Below are positions 42,698 to 52,661 of a stretch of 64,000 bases of DNA, piece by piece (position 1 is the stretch's first letter; the number at the start of each line of letters is the position of its first letter). The DNA comes from Eutrophovita brisbanensis (GTDB lineage Bacteria > Pseudomonadota > Gammaproteobacteria > Burkholderiales > Eutrophovitaceae): NCBI GenBank assembly GCA_038147395.1, contig JAYQTM010000001.1, forward strand, positions 1,488,001 to 1,552,000, read 5' to 3'. Position numbers and translations under genes: made by a program. The notes under the pieces were generated by a model, which searched no databases, was not told the origin of the DNA, and worked only from the letters and a program-made list of their open reading frames with translations.

Positions 42698-45600
42698 TCA
42701 ATTGGTATCCGTCCACCGTCTACGTCTGACCTCTGGTGCGCTCCAAGTTCCTAGGACCTCGTAATGCCGAGTCGCGATCTTATCAAACGGATCCCCGAGA
42801 ACCTTTTGAGCGATAAAGGTAGCGACTCCAACGACAGGAGCGACCGCGACTGCACCTGCCACCGCAGCAACACTGGATAAGTCTGGAGTGATATACACAT
42901 CAAGAGCTTGCTCTTTTCTCTTCAAATTAACACTTCCTGACATCAACACTTTTGCTGCTGGACCTTTCATCGAAAATGCGTCCGTGAATGCAATACCATC
43001 CCGTATGATTACGTTCGATGAGACCGTGTCAAAACTGAATCCAGAACTGAACACGTCCCTAAAATCTAGCGTGATGCGTCTCGGCAAAGATTGAAGACTC
43101 AGTAATCCGATCAAATTACCAACCCCGGGCTTCATTTTCCCGAATTTCCCATCCTGAGCCAATACGAATAACTTTCCATGAAGACTGTCAACATTCAGCG
43201 CGAACGGGTTACCATTCCAGGACACGGTTCCTTTGATATTCCCATTGCCCCCAACTATCGAATCCGAGTTCTCAATCCGTTTCAAATATGCGCCAACGTC
43301 CGAAACGCGAAGGTCGACGTTGTAGTTTACGACAGGCCCTCCAGACTCAAAACTCCAATCTCCATTCGCACTCAAAGTAGCATCCGATACCACGTTGATA
43401 AGTTGATCGATACGCCATTTTCCGCCTGAGGGTCGCCCCTTCAAAGTCACAGACCCTCGGTCTGAACCATCAATCTGTAGATCATCAATGACAGCATCGA
43501 TCGCGGGCGGCAAATACGAACGACTGTAATGACTGAACGTGTTCGATTTTTCTACTCGTGGTCGCTTGATGACAAGCCGTTTGAAGTTGGCTGTAATTTT
43601 CTTCGTCTCCTCGTTCGCGACGTATCCTATCGAGCCTGATGCGTTCGGCCCATCTACGCTCACAATCCCTTCACCGTTTCGAAAGTATCCTCTCATCACC
43701 GAATCGTGAAATTCAGCTCCCAACAGCTGAAATTTTTTAAACTTGGCATCCACGAAGAAAGGAAGATTCATCGCCCCGCCCGCTTGGCGTGCGCCAGTTT
43801 GTTGAATTAACGCCCGCCATTGATCGACGTCGATGTAATCAAATTCGCCCCCGATGCTGATTTGTCCGTCAACAAATGCAGCGGACCCGATAGCGACACC
43901 ATCAAAGTGGTCCTCAGAGGATGATATCGTCAGCACTGGGTCAACCCCTGACCTGACAGATAACCGGCTCGACCCATTCTTCACATTTAAATATGTTACG
44001 GATAGCTCAAGATTGTCATCCTTGATTTTCCTCAAAGGCTGAGGAAGAGTGGATTTCACGTCCATCAGATCAGACACAAAAACCAGATTCAATCTGTTGG
44101 AATCAACCTTCAATGAGCCTGATGACGTCACCATACCATCCACATGGTCTCTCGCAAACTCGAGGCCCAAATAGCTCATGACATCGTTTACAGAGTTAGT
44201 TACATCGAACTTGATCTCACCGAGGCCACGCTCTGATTTCTCGGAATAAAATGCTGCTACGCCTCCCAATATTTGCGCCGTACCCGAAACAATCTCGACA
44301 TTGCGCTCCGTGAACTGGAGCCCAATATCGAAATTATTGAATGCTGGCGTCTTGTCATTAAGCATAAGCGTCGATCCGACTGCCTTTAATGCACCCGAAA
44401 CACTCACCTTCGATTTCGCCTTTAAAGGCTTCACCAAGCTTAATTTGAGCACCGCAGTACCATCTCCGCTCATGCGGCCAACAACTCCCCGAGTCGTTAT
44501 CTCGAGTGGACTGCTTCGAACATAATCAAGTAAGTTTGCTAGAGGACTCGTCGTTTGCCCAGTAATTTGAACCATTGGATTTGCTTGTTCGAAACCGTCG
44601 ATTATGAGACGACTATTAGCCACGCTAACCCCATTGATCTGTGCCCGTTTTGGATCGAATGTGACTCGACGATTCGCGTAGACCAAATCTCCATCAATCT
44701 GACTGATCCCTGGCCACCCCCCTCCGAGCTCTAACCGCCCATTTTCGATTTGCCCGGAAAACTCGATAGATCCCCCCCCATCACGAAACGGAAACCGAGA
44801 CACTTGACCGACAACCTTGACCTCCATGTTTTTCATCTTCCCAGAGTGAACTTTGTCAGTGACCCATGCGCCTAATTTTGACAACCGGGCAGGAAAATAG
44901 AATGGGGCTCTTTGATAATCCACCTCATCGACTTTGAGCGTTAAGCTTAGTTGACTGTCTTTGGAATTTGAATTCTTCAGGTCAGCGACGAGTGAGCCTT
45001 TAATATCCTTGTTTCCAAACGCACCTCGACGAACCTCAACATCCCAATCGCCATCAGTTCGCTTTCCCACCACCTGAGCTGATAACGTATCGAGCACCAC
45101 TGGGTGAGAAAATAAATTTGACGCCTCCAGGGAAAAATCAGTTGAACTGAGATCGATGAGAAATTGATCAGACTGAATGTGTGCCATCCCAGACAAGCCT
45201 CTAAACCCCGGCGAATTTTTGCTCGCATATAAGCCAAATTTTTCAAAACCTGCCTGAATGACAAATTCATCGGAAACGCCTGTGTCTGGGTTGTAGTGCC
45301 ATGCTACTTCCAAGACATTGATCATACCGCCGGGCAATACTGATCCGAGAGCATCACGGGCTCTCTCACTAACCAGCAGATGGTGACTCGCTGCCTTAAT
45401 GAGATCCAACGACGCATCTCGGGTGGAGACCCGTCGCTTTCCAGAAACTGAATCGATCCTGACGTTCGTCGATGCCAACTCCATCACTTCCCCGTCTTTT
45501 GGATGGAGAGATAGTTGATTGAGCGTCAAATCTGTCTGACCCTCTTGTGACTCAAAACGAAAATCTGAACTAATCCGTTCAATCGTCGAACCCAAAGCTG

Positions 45601-46495
45601 CGTCACTACTAACAATGTTCAACTTAGCAACAGTCAGATCACCGAATCCAGAGTAGCTTAACGCTTCGTTCCGCCTGACCGTCCCTTTCGTCGAAAGACT
45701 ACCTGCCGACATGTCAGCACTCGCGAGCGATAAAGAGTAAATCTGGGAAACATCAACGTCACGTAGATCCCACGCGAGCGCACCGGCAGCGCTCGATATT
45801 CGTTCGGCTGAAGCGAGATCATCAATGGAGAGGCTGATGCCAACATATTGATACCAGTCTCCTGGAGATCTCGTTACAGCCTTGATATTCACTGCGCCGT
45901 TATAGAATTCTGACGTAATCAGGAGATGACTAAGGCGAAGGGAAGTTGCCCCGCGTGACTCGTCGACCCATACGATCGTCCCGTCGATCACCTCGACTTT
46001 CTTCTGCCTCAAAAACCAGTCTATAAGATGATTATCACCAACCTCGGCATGAGGGAACACTTTTATGCCCGCGATGGATAACCCGCCACCTAGGTTCCTG
46101 ACAACCAATATTTCTGGCTTTAAGAATCTAAAAGCGAGGAGTTCCACCTCCCCTTTAAGGAGCGACAAAGAAGAGATCTCAACGTACAACTCGGAGAAAC
46201 TAAAGTTGTTCTCCCTCGACTCATCTTTAAGCCGAACATTTGAAAGCCGGAAAACAGGATTCAATCCAGACCAACTGGCCTCAATTTCCTCGAAGGTGAG
46301 AGGCTGTCCGCTCGACTCAACAACAACCGCCTCAATTTGTTCTCTAAACTGGTCAAGGTTCGGAACAAGATAAAATTTAACCGTCAGCACTACAACCGAG
46401 GCGACAACGCACGCCGCCGCCAGGCCCCACAAGAGCAGCAGGAGCGAGCGCTCAATTAATCCTCTGCGTTTTTTTCCTACTGTCGCTTGCTGCAA
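42698..46495 (-). CDS. yhdP: YhdP-type AsmA-like envelope protein
   Basis: 1265 residues: one N-terminal membrane helix (about 16-40), then a very long beta-rich periplasmic body and the family C-terminus (VAVAPVVGVATFIAQKVLGD then IATRHYEVLGTWSAPEV). YhdP is one of the bridge-like AsmA proteins thought to move phospholipids from the inner to the outer membrane. Full length for the family. Divergent from glnE, as in many Betaproteobacteria. Confidence 0.93.
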   Translation of the reverse strand: MQQATVGKKRRGLIERSLLLLLWGLAAACVVASVVVLTVKFYLVPNLDQFREQIEAVVVESSGQPLTFEEIEASWSGLNPVFRLSNVRLKDESRENNFSFSELYVEISSLSLLKGEVELLAFRFLKPEILVVRNLGGGLSIAGIKVFPHAEVGDNHLIDWFLRQKKVEVIDGTIVWVDESRGATSLRLSHLLITSEFYNGAVNIKAVTRSPGDWYQYVGISLSIDDLASAERISSAAGALAWDLRDVDVSQIYSLSLASADMSAGSLSTKGTVRRNEALSYSGFGDLTVAKLNIVSSDAALGSTIERISSDFRFESQEGQTDLTLNQLSLHPKDGEVMELASTNVRIDSVSGKRRVSTRDASLDLIKAASHHLLVSERARDALGSVLPGGMINVLEVAWHYNPDTGVSDEFVIQAGFEKFGLYASKNSPGFRGLSGMAHIQSDQFLIDLSSTDFSLEASNLFSHPVVLDTLSAQVVGKRTDGDWDVEVRRGAFGNKDIKGSLVADLKNSNSKDSQLSLTLKVDEVDYQRAPFYFPARLSKLGAWVTDKVHSGKMKNMEVKVVGQVSRFPFRDGGGSIEFSGQIENGRLELGGGWPGISQIDGDLVYANRRVTFDPKRAQINGVSVANSRLIIDGFEQANPMVQITGQTTSPLANLLDYVRSSPLEITTRGVVGRMSGDGTAVLKLSLVKPLKAKSKVSVSGALKAVGSTLMLNDKTPAFNNFDIGLQFTERNVEIVSGTAQILGGVAAFYSEKSERGLGEIKFDVTNSVNDVMSYLGLEFARDHVDGMVTSSGSLKVDSNRLNLVFVSDLMDVKSTLPQPLRKIKDDNLELSVTYLNVKNGSSRLSVRSGVDPVLTISSSEDHFDGVAIGSAAFVDGQISIGGEFDYIDVDQWRALIQQTGARQAGGAMNLPFFVDAKFKKFQLLGAEFHDSVMRGYFRNGEGIVSVDGPNASGSIGYVANEETKKITANFKRLVIKRPRVEKSNTFSHYSRSYLPPAIDAVIDDLQIDGSDRGSVTLKGRPSGGKWRIDQLINVVSDATLSANGDWSFESGGPVVNYNVDLRVSDVGAYLKRIENSDSIVGGNGNIKGTVSWNGNPFALNVDSLHGKLFVLAQDGKFGKMKPGVGNLIGLLSLQSLPRRITLDFRDVFSSGFSFDTVSSNVIIRDGIAFTDAFSMKGPAAKVLMSGSVNLKRKEQALDVYITPDLSSVAAVAGAVAVAPVVGVATFIAQKVLGDPFDKIATRHYEVLGTWSAPEVRRRRWTDTN

Positions 46496-46702
46496 ATCTT
46501 TCTCGTTTTATGAAGTTTGCTCTCGGTTTGTCGCGTTAGTGTTGCGTTGTTGATCCTTAGCGTGGCGCCTGGACGCTACGTGCAAGGCCGAACAGAAAAC
46601 ACTGAGTAACTATAGTCAGGGATTATCAGAAACCTGTACACCCTAGTTTTTAGTCACGAAGTGGGTTAATAATTAGTTTTTCAGCCAATGTTGCTCTGAC
46701 AC

Positions 46703-49357
46703 ATGATTGTAACCCAAGACCCTGATTTAAAGGCAGCAATCAAACACTCAAGATTCATGCAATCCTTAGCGACCGCATACCCAGATTGGCTTGAGGAAGC
46801 GATAAAACTAAGGTCCGTTAATCAATTTATTCGAGACATTGAGCAATACGAAACCAGCCATGAGGAGCAACTACTTCTCCAAATTCGAAAAGCACACCAT
46901 ATCGTGTTGGCGAGAACCATCTATGATGATCTGAAAAGCCGAATTGGATTACCCGAAGTGTTCTCCAACATGTCCGACCTTGCCGACCAATTGGTTCAAC
47001 TGGCACTCAAAGCACATACGAAGTGGCTAGTCGAAAGGTTTGGATACCCAACAAACGATGATGATGAAATTCAAGAACTCCATGTCGTTGCGATGGGGAA
47101 ATTGGGCGGTGGCGAACTGAATGTCTCATCTGATATCGATCTGATTTTTACCTACCCGGACCAGGGCAAGACTAATGGAGACAACCCAATATCGAGCTAC
47201 GAGTTCTTCTCAAAATTAGCAAAAAAAATAATCCACGCGCTTGCATTCCCCAACCAACATGGATTTTCTTTCAGAGTCGACACTCGTTTAAGGCCTTTTG
47301 GCGATAGCGGTCCTCTGGTATGCAATCATTCAGCCTTGGAGCAGTACCTCTACTCCCACGGAAGGGCATGGGAGCGTTATGCGTGGATCAAAGCTCGGGT
47401 GATTACTGGAGATAAAAAAGATTCTCTAAAAAACATTTACGAGCCTTTCGTTTATCGCAAACACGTGGACTTTACATCAATTGAAAACCTCCGAAAGTTA
47501 AGGACAGAGATCAGCATCGCCGCATCTCGAATTGAAAATGATCTCGACATAAAGATCGGCACCGGTGGCATCCGAGAAATCGAATTCATTGCGCAATTGT
47601 TCCAGCTCATGCGTGGCGGGACTGACGTTAACCTGCGTGACCAGTCCACCCTGGCAACATTACAAAAACTAAATGAAAAAAAACTTTTAGCGCCAGAAAC
47701 AGTGAAAGACTTGTCAGACTCGTATCGTTTCCTACGAACACTGGAACACAGGATTCAATACCTCGATAACGCGCAGACGCATCAACTCCCTAAAGATCCA
47801 AACGACCAAGCATTACTCGCTGAAAGTATGGGATACATCACTTGGGATGAGCTTTTGAAGAAAACAAAAGCAACGCGTTCTACGGTTAATCGGCACTTTA
47901 AACAAATCTTTTCCTCCCAGGCACAAGAGGGATTGTCAGATATAACACCAATCACCCTGAGTAACGTCGATGACATTGCAACCCTCAACAATCTTTCAAA
48001 GAAGCAGGGCAACGTGTCTCCCGTCAAGAACTTCCTACAAAGCGGGAAATTTCGGAGGCTATCTGCCCACTCCCAGAGCAAGATTGAATTACTGCTGCCT
48101 TATTTTCTTAAAGATGCACGCGAGCTCGATCGCGACATCTCCTACCCGTTGGTCAAAGGGGTAATCGAAATATTGGAGGCGATCGGAGGCATTGACTCAT
48201 ACCTGTCGTTACTGATTGAGTTCCCCAACGTCCGAAAAAGACTTCTCGAGCTCGTAGAGAGAAGTTCCTGGGCCACCGAGTACCTAAGCAAGCACCCGTC
48301 GCTATTAGACGAACTGATCCACAGCGACAGCACGAACAATAAAAAAAATCCTTTATGGAAGACGCCTGAAACTTGGGACACGACCGACTTGGAGGCAACC
48401 CTAGATTCTCTTGTCGAGTATAAAAACAATCGAATTTTCGACTTGTTGTTGCGTGACCTATTCACAAACCTCGATGTCTCAGAGGTATCAGATGAACTAT
48501 CGAACATCGCGGACAGCATTCTTTCGGCAACGCTTCAAGTGGCCTGGGATCGAGTCGGGACTCGATCGGCATCTCCGAGATTTGCGATCATCGCATACGG
48601 AAAGCTCGGGGGGAGAGAGCTGGCCTATGAATCAGACCTCGATCTCATCTTCCTTTTCGATGAGACACCAGAAGTAAAGTCTGAAACGATCGCCAGACTG
48701 GCGCAGAAAATTAACTCCTTACTGAACACCAACAGTCGATTCGGCAAGCTCTATCAAACGGACCTGCGGCTCAGGCCTAACGGAAACGCAGGATTATTAG
48801 TCAGCACCACAACTGCCTTTGAACATTATCAACATCACGACGCATGGACATGGGAGCATCAGGCACTGACCCGAGCTCGAGGAGTCTGTGGTGATAGAGA
48901 AATCTTGGCCCGCTTTGAAAGTATAAGAGCATCCGTTTTACAAGCGCAAAGGGATCCTAAGTCTTTGAAAAAAAACATCCTGGATATGCGACAAACAATA
49001 GCGAAGACCCATCAAACAAAGCAAACGTCGTTTGATCTAAAACACGATCCTGGCGGCATCATAGACATTGAGTTCATCACTCAATACTTAGTACTCAGAT
49101 GGTCCCGTTTGCATCCAGAATTGATCAATAACATCGGGAACAGCGCTCTGCTAAACCTATGTGGTGCTCTGCAACTGATCGATGCCAGCTTGGCATCGGA
49201 GGTCGCTGCTACCTATCGCATACTTCGAAAAAACCAGCACGAGCGCCGTTTATCGAAGACACAGCACATTCAAACCAAGAACGATAATCTACCCAACCTC
49301 ACAAATGTCGTCAGGGAGCTGTGGGATAAAACGATAGGTGAACAAGGCCCGACCTAG
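46703..49357 (+). CDS. glnE: Glutamine synthetase adenylyltransferase/adenylyl-removing enzyme
   Basis: 884 residues with two nucleotidyltransferase halves. The N-terminal deadenylylase has GKLGGGELNVSSDIDLIF and the C-terminal adenylylase has GKLGGRELAYESDLDLIF, each followed by RLRP motifs. It adjusts glutamine synthetase to nitrogen supply with PII protein. A 207-bp gap to yhdP shows no other gene. Confidence 0.96.
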   Translation: MIVTQDPDLKAAIKHSRFMQSLATAYPDWLEEAIKLRSVNQFIRDIEQYETSHEEQLLLQIRKAHHIVLARTIYDDLKSRIGLPEVFSNMSDLADQLVQLALKAHTKWLVERFGYPTNDDDEIQELHVVAMGKLGGGELNVSSDIDLIFTYPDQGKTNGDNPISSYEFFSKLAKKIIHALAFPNQHGFSFRVDTRLRPFGDSGPLVCNHSALEQYLYSHGRAWERYAWIKARVITGDKKDSLKNIYEPFVYRKHVDFTSIENLRKLRTEISIAASRIENDLDIKIGTGGIREIEFIAQLFQLMRGGTDVNLRDQSTLATLQKLNEKKLLAPETVKDLSDSYRFLRTLEHRIQYLDNAQTHQLPKDPNDQALLAESMGYITWDELLKKTKATRSTVNRHFKQIFSSQAQEGLSDITPITLSNVDDIATLNNLSKKQGNVSPVKNFLQSGKFRRLSAHSQSKIELLLPYFLKDARELDRDISYPLVKGVIEILEAIGGIDSYLSLLIEFPNVRKRLLELVERSSWATEYLSKHPSLLDELIHSDSTNNKKNPLWKTPETWDTTDLEATLDSLVEYKNNRIFDLLLRDLFTNLDVSEVSDELSNIADSILSATLQVAWDRVGTRSASPRFAIIAYGKLGGRELAYESDLDLIFLFDETPEVKSETIARLAQKINSLLNTNSRFGKLYQTDLRLRPNGNAGLLVSTTTAFEHYQHHDAWTWEHQALTRARGVCGDREILARFESIRASVLQAQRDPKSLKKNILDMRQTIAKTHQTKQTSFDLKHDPGGIIDIEFITQYLVLRWSRLHPELINNIGNSALLNLCGALQLIDASLASEVAATYRILRKNQHERRLSKTQHIQTKNDNLPNLTNVVRELWDKTIGEQGPT

Positions 49358-49456
49358 AGTATTTAGCCATTGACACTCATACTTTTAATCATGAATTCGG
49401 TTAAACTTCACACCTTTTGGGTAGCGCAGTGAAGCATTCACGGGGGATGATACGAC

Positions 49457-50377
49457 ATGTCTATGGCGGATAGAGACGGCACGATTTGGCACGATGGAAA
49501 ACTGGTTCCTTGGCGTGAGGCAACAACCCATGTACTTACTCATTCGCTTCACTATGGGCTCGCGGTATTCGAAGGCTTGAGAGCGTACGAAACGCCAAAC
49601 GGTCCTGCAATATTCAGGCTCAAAGAACATATCGACCGTCTATTCGCATCGGCTCACATTTACATGATGCCAATGCCATACACAAAGGAAGAAATTGAGA
49701 AGGCATGCTTAGACGTCGTCAGACAAAATAACCTTCAGTCCTGCTACATTCGACCCATTGCGTTTTACGGATCGGAGAAAATGGGGGTCTCCCCGAAGGG
49801 TGCAACGGTACATGTTTCAATCGCGGCTTGGCCTTGGGGCGCTTATCTCGGTGCCGAGGGTATTGAGAAAGGAATTAGAGTTAAAACCTCCAGTTTCTCA
49901 AGGCATCACGTCAATGTCACCATGTGTCGAGCAAAATACTCAGGCACTTATGCTAATTCAATTTTAGCCAACCAGGAGGCGATAGACCACGGATACGATG
50001 AGGCCCTACTTTTGGATGTGGACGGTTTCGTTGCTGAGGGGGCTGGAGAGAATCTTTTTATCGTTAAGAACAATACACTGTATGAGCCAGAATTAACCTC
50101 GGCGCTTATGGGTATTACCAGAGATACGGTGCTTACACTGGCATCCGAATCAGGAATCAATTTCAAATCTAAGCGGCTAACACGAGATGACGTTTACACG
50201 GCAGATGAAGCCTTCTTCACGGGGACCGCTGCAGAAGTTACACCAATTCGAGAGCTCGATAACCGTAAGATTGGATTGGGGGAGCGCGGTCCAGTCACCC
50301 AAGTGCTGCAAGAAAAATTCTTTGACATTGTCAACGGAAAATCAAGCGCTTACGAAAGATGGCTCACCTATGTCTAA
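49457..50377 (+). CDS. ilvE: Branched-chain amino acid aminotransferase
   Basis: 306 residues of PLP fold type IV. Family start DGTIWHDGKLVPWREATTHV, YGLAVFEGLRAYET, the PLP lysine Lys160 in CRAKYSGTYANS and EVTPIRELD near the end. It performs the last step of Leu, Ile and Val synthesis. It overlaps the zinc-finger gene by 8 bp. Confidence 0.96.
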   Translation: MSMADRDGTIWHDGKLVPWREATTHVLTHSLHYGLAVFEGLRAYETPNGPAIFRLKEHIDRLFASAHIYMMPMPYTKEEIEKACLDVVRQNNLQSCYIRPIAFYGSEKMGVSPKGATVHVSIAAWPWGAYLGAEGIEKGIRVKTSSFSRHHVNVTMCRAKYSGTYANSILANQEAIDHGYDEALLLDVDGFVAEGAGENLFIVKNNTLYEPELTSALMGITRDTVLTLASESGINFKSKRLTRDDVYTADEAFFTGTAAEVTPIRELDNRKIGLGERGPVTQVLQEKFFDIVNGKSSAYERWLTYV

Positions 50378-50567
50378 AAACGATCTTAACCAAACAGATA
50401 CTCCTGGAAAGAAAGTTCTCACCATCAAGAAAAAAGATCTGCCCCAATCGTGTCCACCAAAGTCAGCTTCTAACTGGGACCTACACCCCAAGGTATTTCT
50501 TGATTTCCACGGCCAATCAAGCGCGAAGTGCCCCTATTGCGGCTGCGAGTACGAACTAGTCGACTAG
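50370..50567 (+). CDS. Small zinc-finger protein (CHCC type)
   Basis: 65 residues with CPYCGCEY at the C-terminus and an upstream Cys and His (QSCPPKS, LHPKVFLDFHG), matching the CHCC zinc-finger group related to the NDUFS6 accessory subunit of complex I. The ATG lies inside the end of ilvE. The ilvE-zf-waaF order is conserved in Betaproteobacteria. Confidence 0.85.
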   Translation: MSKNDLNQTDTPGKKVLTIKKKDLPQSCPPKSASNWDLHPKVFLDFHGQSSAKCPYCGCEYELVD

Positions 50568-50635
50568 GGCGGTTAAGATAAAAGCCACGCTGTTAGAATA
50601 GTTTTATCGCATACCCAAATTAGGTACCACTTGGA

Positions 50636-51676
50636 ATGCATGAAACGGTTAGCGAATCAACGAGAATGCTCATCATCGCACCATCGTGGCTTGGTGATGC
50701 GGTCATGTCACACTCGTTGATTAGACGAATAGCAAGAGACGCGCCAAATGGAATCGTAGACGTCTTTGCTTCAAAACCGCTCGAAGACGTTTACAGGTGT
50801 ATGCCTGAGGTAAACGAAGTCTTGTTGAATCCGTTTAAACACGGCGAATTAAATTTTCTGCATCGAATCCGCCATGGGTTGTTGATCAAAGAGCGCAGCT
50901 ACGACGTCACTTATGTCCTGCCAAATAGCTTTAAAAGTGCACTCGTTCCATTCTTTGCGGGAATTCCAAAGCGAATTGGATACACTGGGGAAGCTCGGTA
51001 CGGTCTACTTAATTCGAGAAAATTCCTCGATAAAACAAACACACCACTTCTAGCTGATCGATATCAACAATTGGCGAATAGCGATGCCGCTCAACACAAC
51101 GAGAGCAAATTTAACCCCGTCCTGTCCGTTTTAAATGAAGAATTAAACGCAACAAAAAAATTGTTCGGCTTGGACGTCGAGAAGCCGTACGTCTGCCTAT
51201 GCCCGGGCGCCGAGTTCGGTCCTGCAAAAAGATGGCCTTCGCAACACTTCGCGAAACTCGCTGAGCTCATTGGAGACGAACATCAAAACATAGTCATCAT
51301 TGGCGGACCTAACGACATTAATATTGGAAACGAAGTACAGCAGCGCGCTCATGCGTCCGTAGTGAATCTCGTCGGTAAAACGACAATCAAGCAAGCGATA
51401 CACATTCTCGCTGGATCACGCCACGTCGTGACAAATGACTCAGGATTGATGCATGTTGCGGCCGCACTCGGACGACAGGTGACCGCGCTCTTCGGGTCTA
51501 GCTCTCCTACCTTCACTCCCCCTCTATCAAAATCGGCCAACATCATGAGTCGATCACTGGCATGTTCCCCTTGCTATCAACGGGAGTGTCCTCTGGGTCA
51601 TACACAATGCTTGATCGACATACACCCAAAAGACGTCTTCGAAAAAATTTCGCAAACGACCAATAAGGCGAATTGA
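50636..51676 (+). CDS. waaF: ADP-heptose:LPS heptosyltransferase II
   Basis: 346 residues of glycosyltransferase family 9. APSWLGDAVMSHSL near the start, CLCPGAEFGPAKRWP and VVTNDSGLMHVAAALG are family motifs. It adds the second heptose to the LPS inner core. ATG 50636 is used; ATG 50666 (MLIIAP) is possible and would match shorter relatives. Confidence 0.95.
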   Translation: MHETVSESTRMLIIAPSWLGDAVMSHSLIRRIARDAPNGIVDVFASKPLEDVYRCMPEVNEVLLNPFKHGELNFLHRIRHGLLIKERSYDVTYVLPNSFKSALVPFFAGIPKRIGYTGEARYGLLNSRKFLDKTNTPLLADRYQQLANSDAAQHNESKFNPVLSVLNEELNATKKLFGLDVEKPYVCLCPGAEFGPAKRWPSQHFAKLAELIGDEHQNIVIIGGPNDINIGNEVQQRAHASVVNLVGKTTIKQAIHILAGSRHVVTNDSGLMHVAAALGRQVTALFGSSSPTFTPPLSKSANIMSRSLACSPCYQRECPLGHTQCLIDIHPKDVFEKISQTTNKAN

Positions 51677-51680
51677 TTCT

Positions 51681-52661
51681 GTGTCAGAACCGCTTCAAAG
51701 TCGCCACAACGATCTCCACGAACAATCCACCTGGCTTTTTGGGGGGCATGCTCAAACTATTTACCCTTTTATCTTCCTCAGAGGAAACAAGCTGGCGTAC
51801 GAGAGACAAACCATCGCGACACCGGATGATGATTTTTTACACATTGACTGGATCAACCGTCATCGAAACGGACCATTAGTCGTGCTGTTGCACGGACTGG
51901 AGGGAAATTCACAAAGCCACTATGCACGTTCGATGATGACTGCCGTAAGGGACCAGGGTTGGTCCGGTTGTGTGATTAACTTTAGAGGATGCAGCGGATC
52001 ACCGAATCGACTGCCAAGAGCATATCACTCCGGAGACAGTGGTGAACTAGAGTGGATTTTTAATTCTGCTAAAGAATTCTTAAGAAAAAAATTGTTTATC
52101 GTAGGCTATTCGCTCGGCGGAAACGTACTACTGCATTGGATGGGACAACAAAAATATACAGCGCACGAAAAGCTCTCTGGTGCGTGCGCGATCTCAACCC
52201 CATACGATTTAGTCAAAACTGGGGAACAACTCAGTTCAGGAATACACAGACTATACGGGTCTTACTTTTTGAGATCACTCAAAAGAAAAGCAATACAAAA
52301 GATTATCAACCATGGTCTGGAAATAAAGATCGATCAGATAAACCATTGCAAGACCCTGAAAGACTTTGACGATGCGTTCACCGCACCGGTGCATGGCTTC
52401 TCAGATGTTTATGACTACTGGCACAAAGCCAGCAGCAAACCATTTATCCCCAACATAAAGGTAAAAACGCTCCTAATACAAGCTCAAAACGACCCGTTTT
52501 TACCTGACTACGATCCAGAATCAATCACTCGAAAAAACTCTGCCATCGAGTTAAAGAATAATCAGACTGGCGGTCACGTTGGCTTCGTGGGCGGACATTT
52601 TCCTGGGAACGTACAATGGATACCTGGACAAGTTATAAATCATTTTAAGCAGCTTCTATGA
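51681..52661 (+). CDS. YheT-like alpha/beta hydrolase
   Basis: 326 residues of the AB-hydrolase YheT family. WLFGGHAQTIYP is the family start, LLHGLEGNSQSHYARSM the oxyanion segment and VGYSLGGNVLLHWMG holds the nucleophile serine; the acid and histidine are in QNDPFLP and GGHVGFV. The substrate is unknown. The start is GTG, 4 bp after waaF; its stop overlaps the algC start. Confidence 0.9.
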   Translation: MSEPLQSRHNDLHEQSTWLFGGHAQTIYPFIFLRGNKLAYERQTIATPDDDFLHIDWINRHRNGPLVVLLHGLEGNSQSHYARSMMTAVRDQGWSGCVINFRGCSGSPNRLPRAYHSGDSGELEWIFNSAKEFLRKKLFIVGYSLGGNVLLHWMGQQKYTAHEKLSGACAISTPYDLVKTGEQLSSGIHRLYGSYFLRSLKRKAIQKIINHGLEIKIDQINHCKTLKDFDDAFTAPVHGFSDVYDYWHKASSKPFIPNIKVKTLLIQAQNDPFLPDYDPESITRKNSAIELKNNQTGGHVGFVGGHFPGNVQWIPGQVINHFKQLL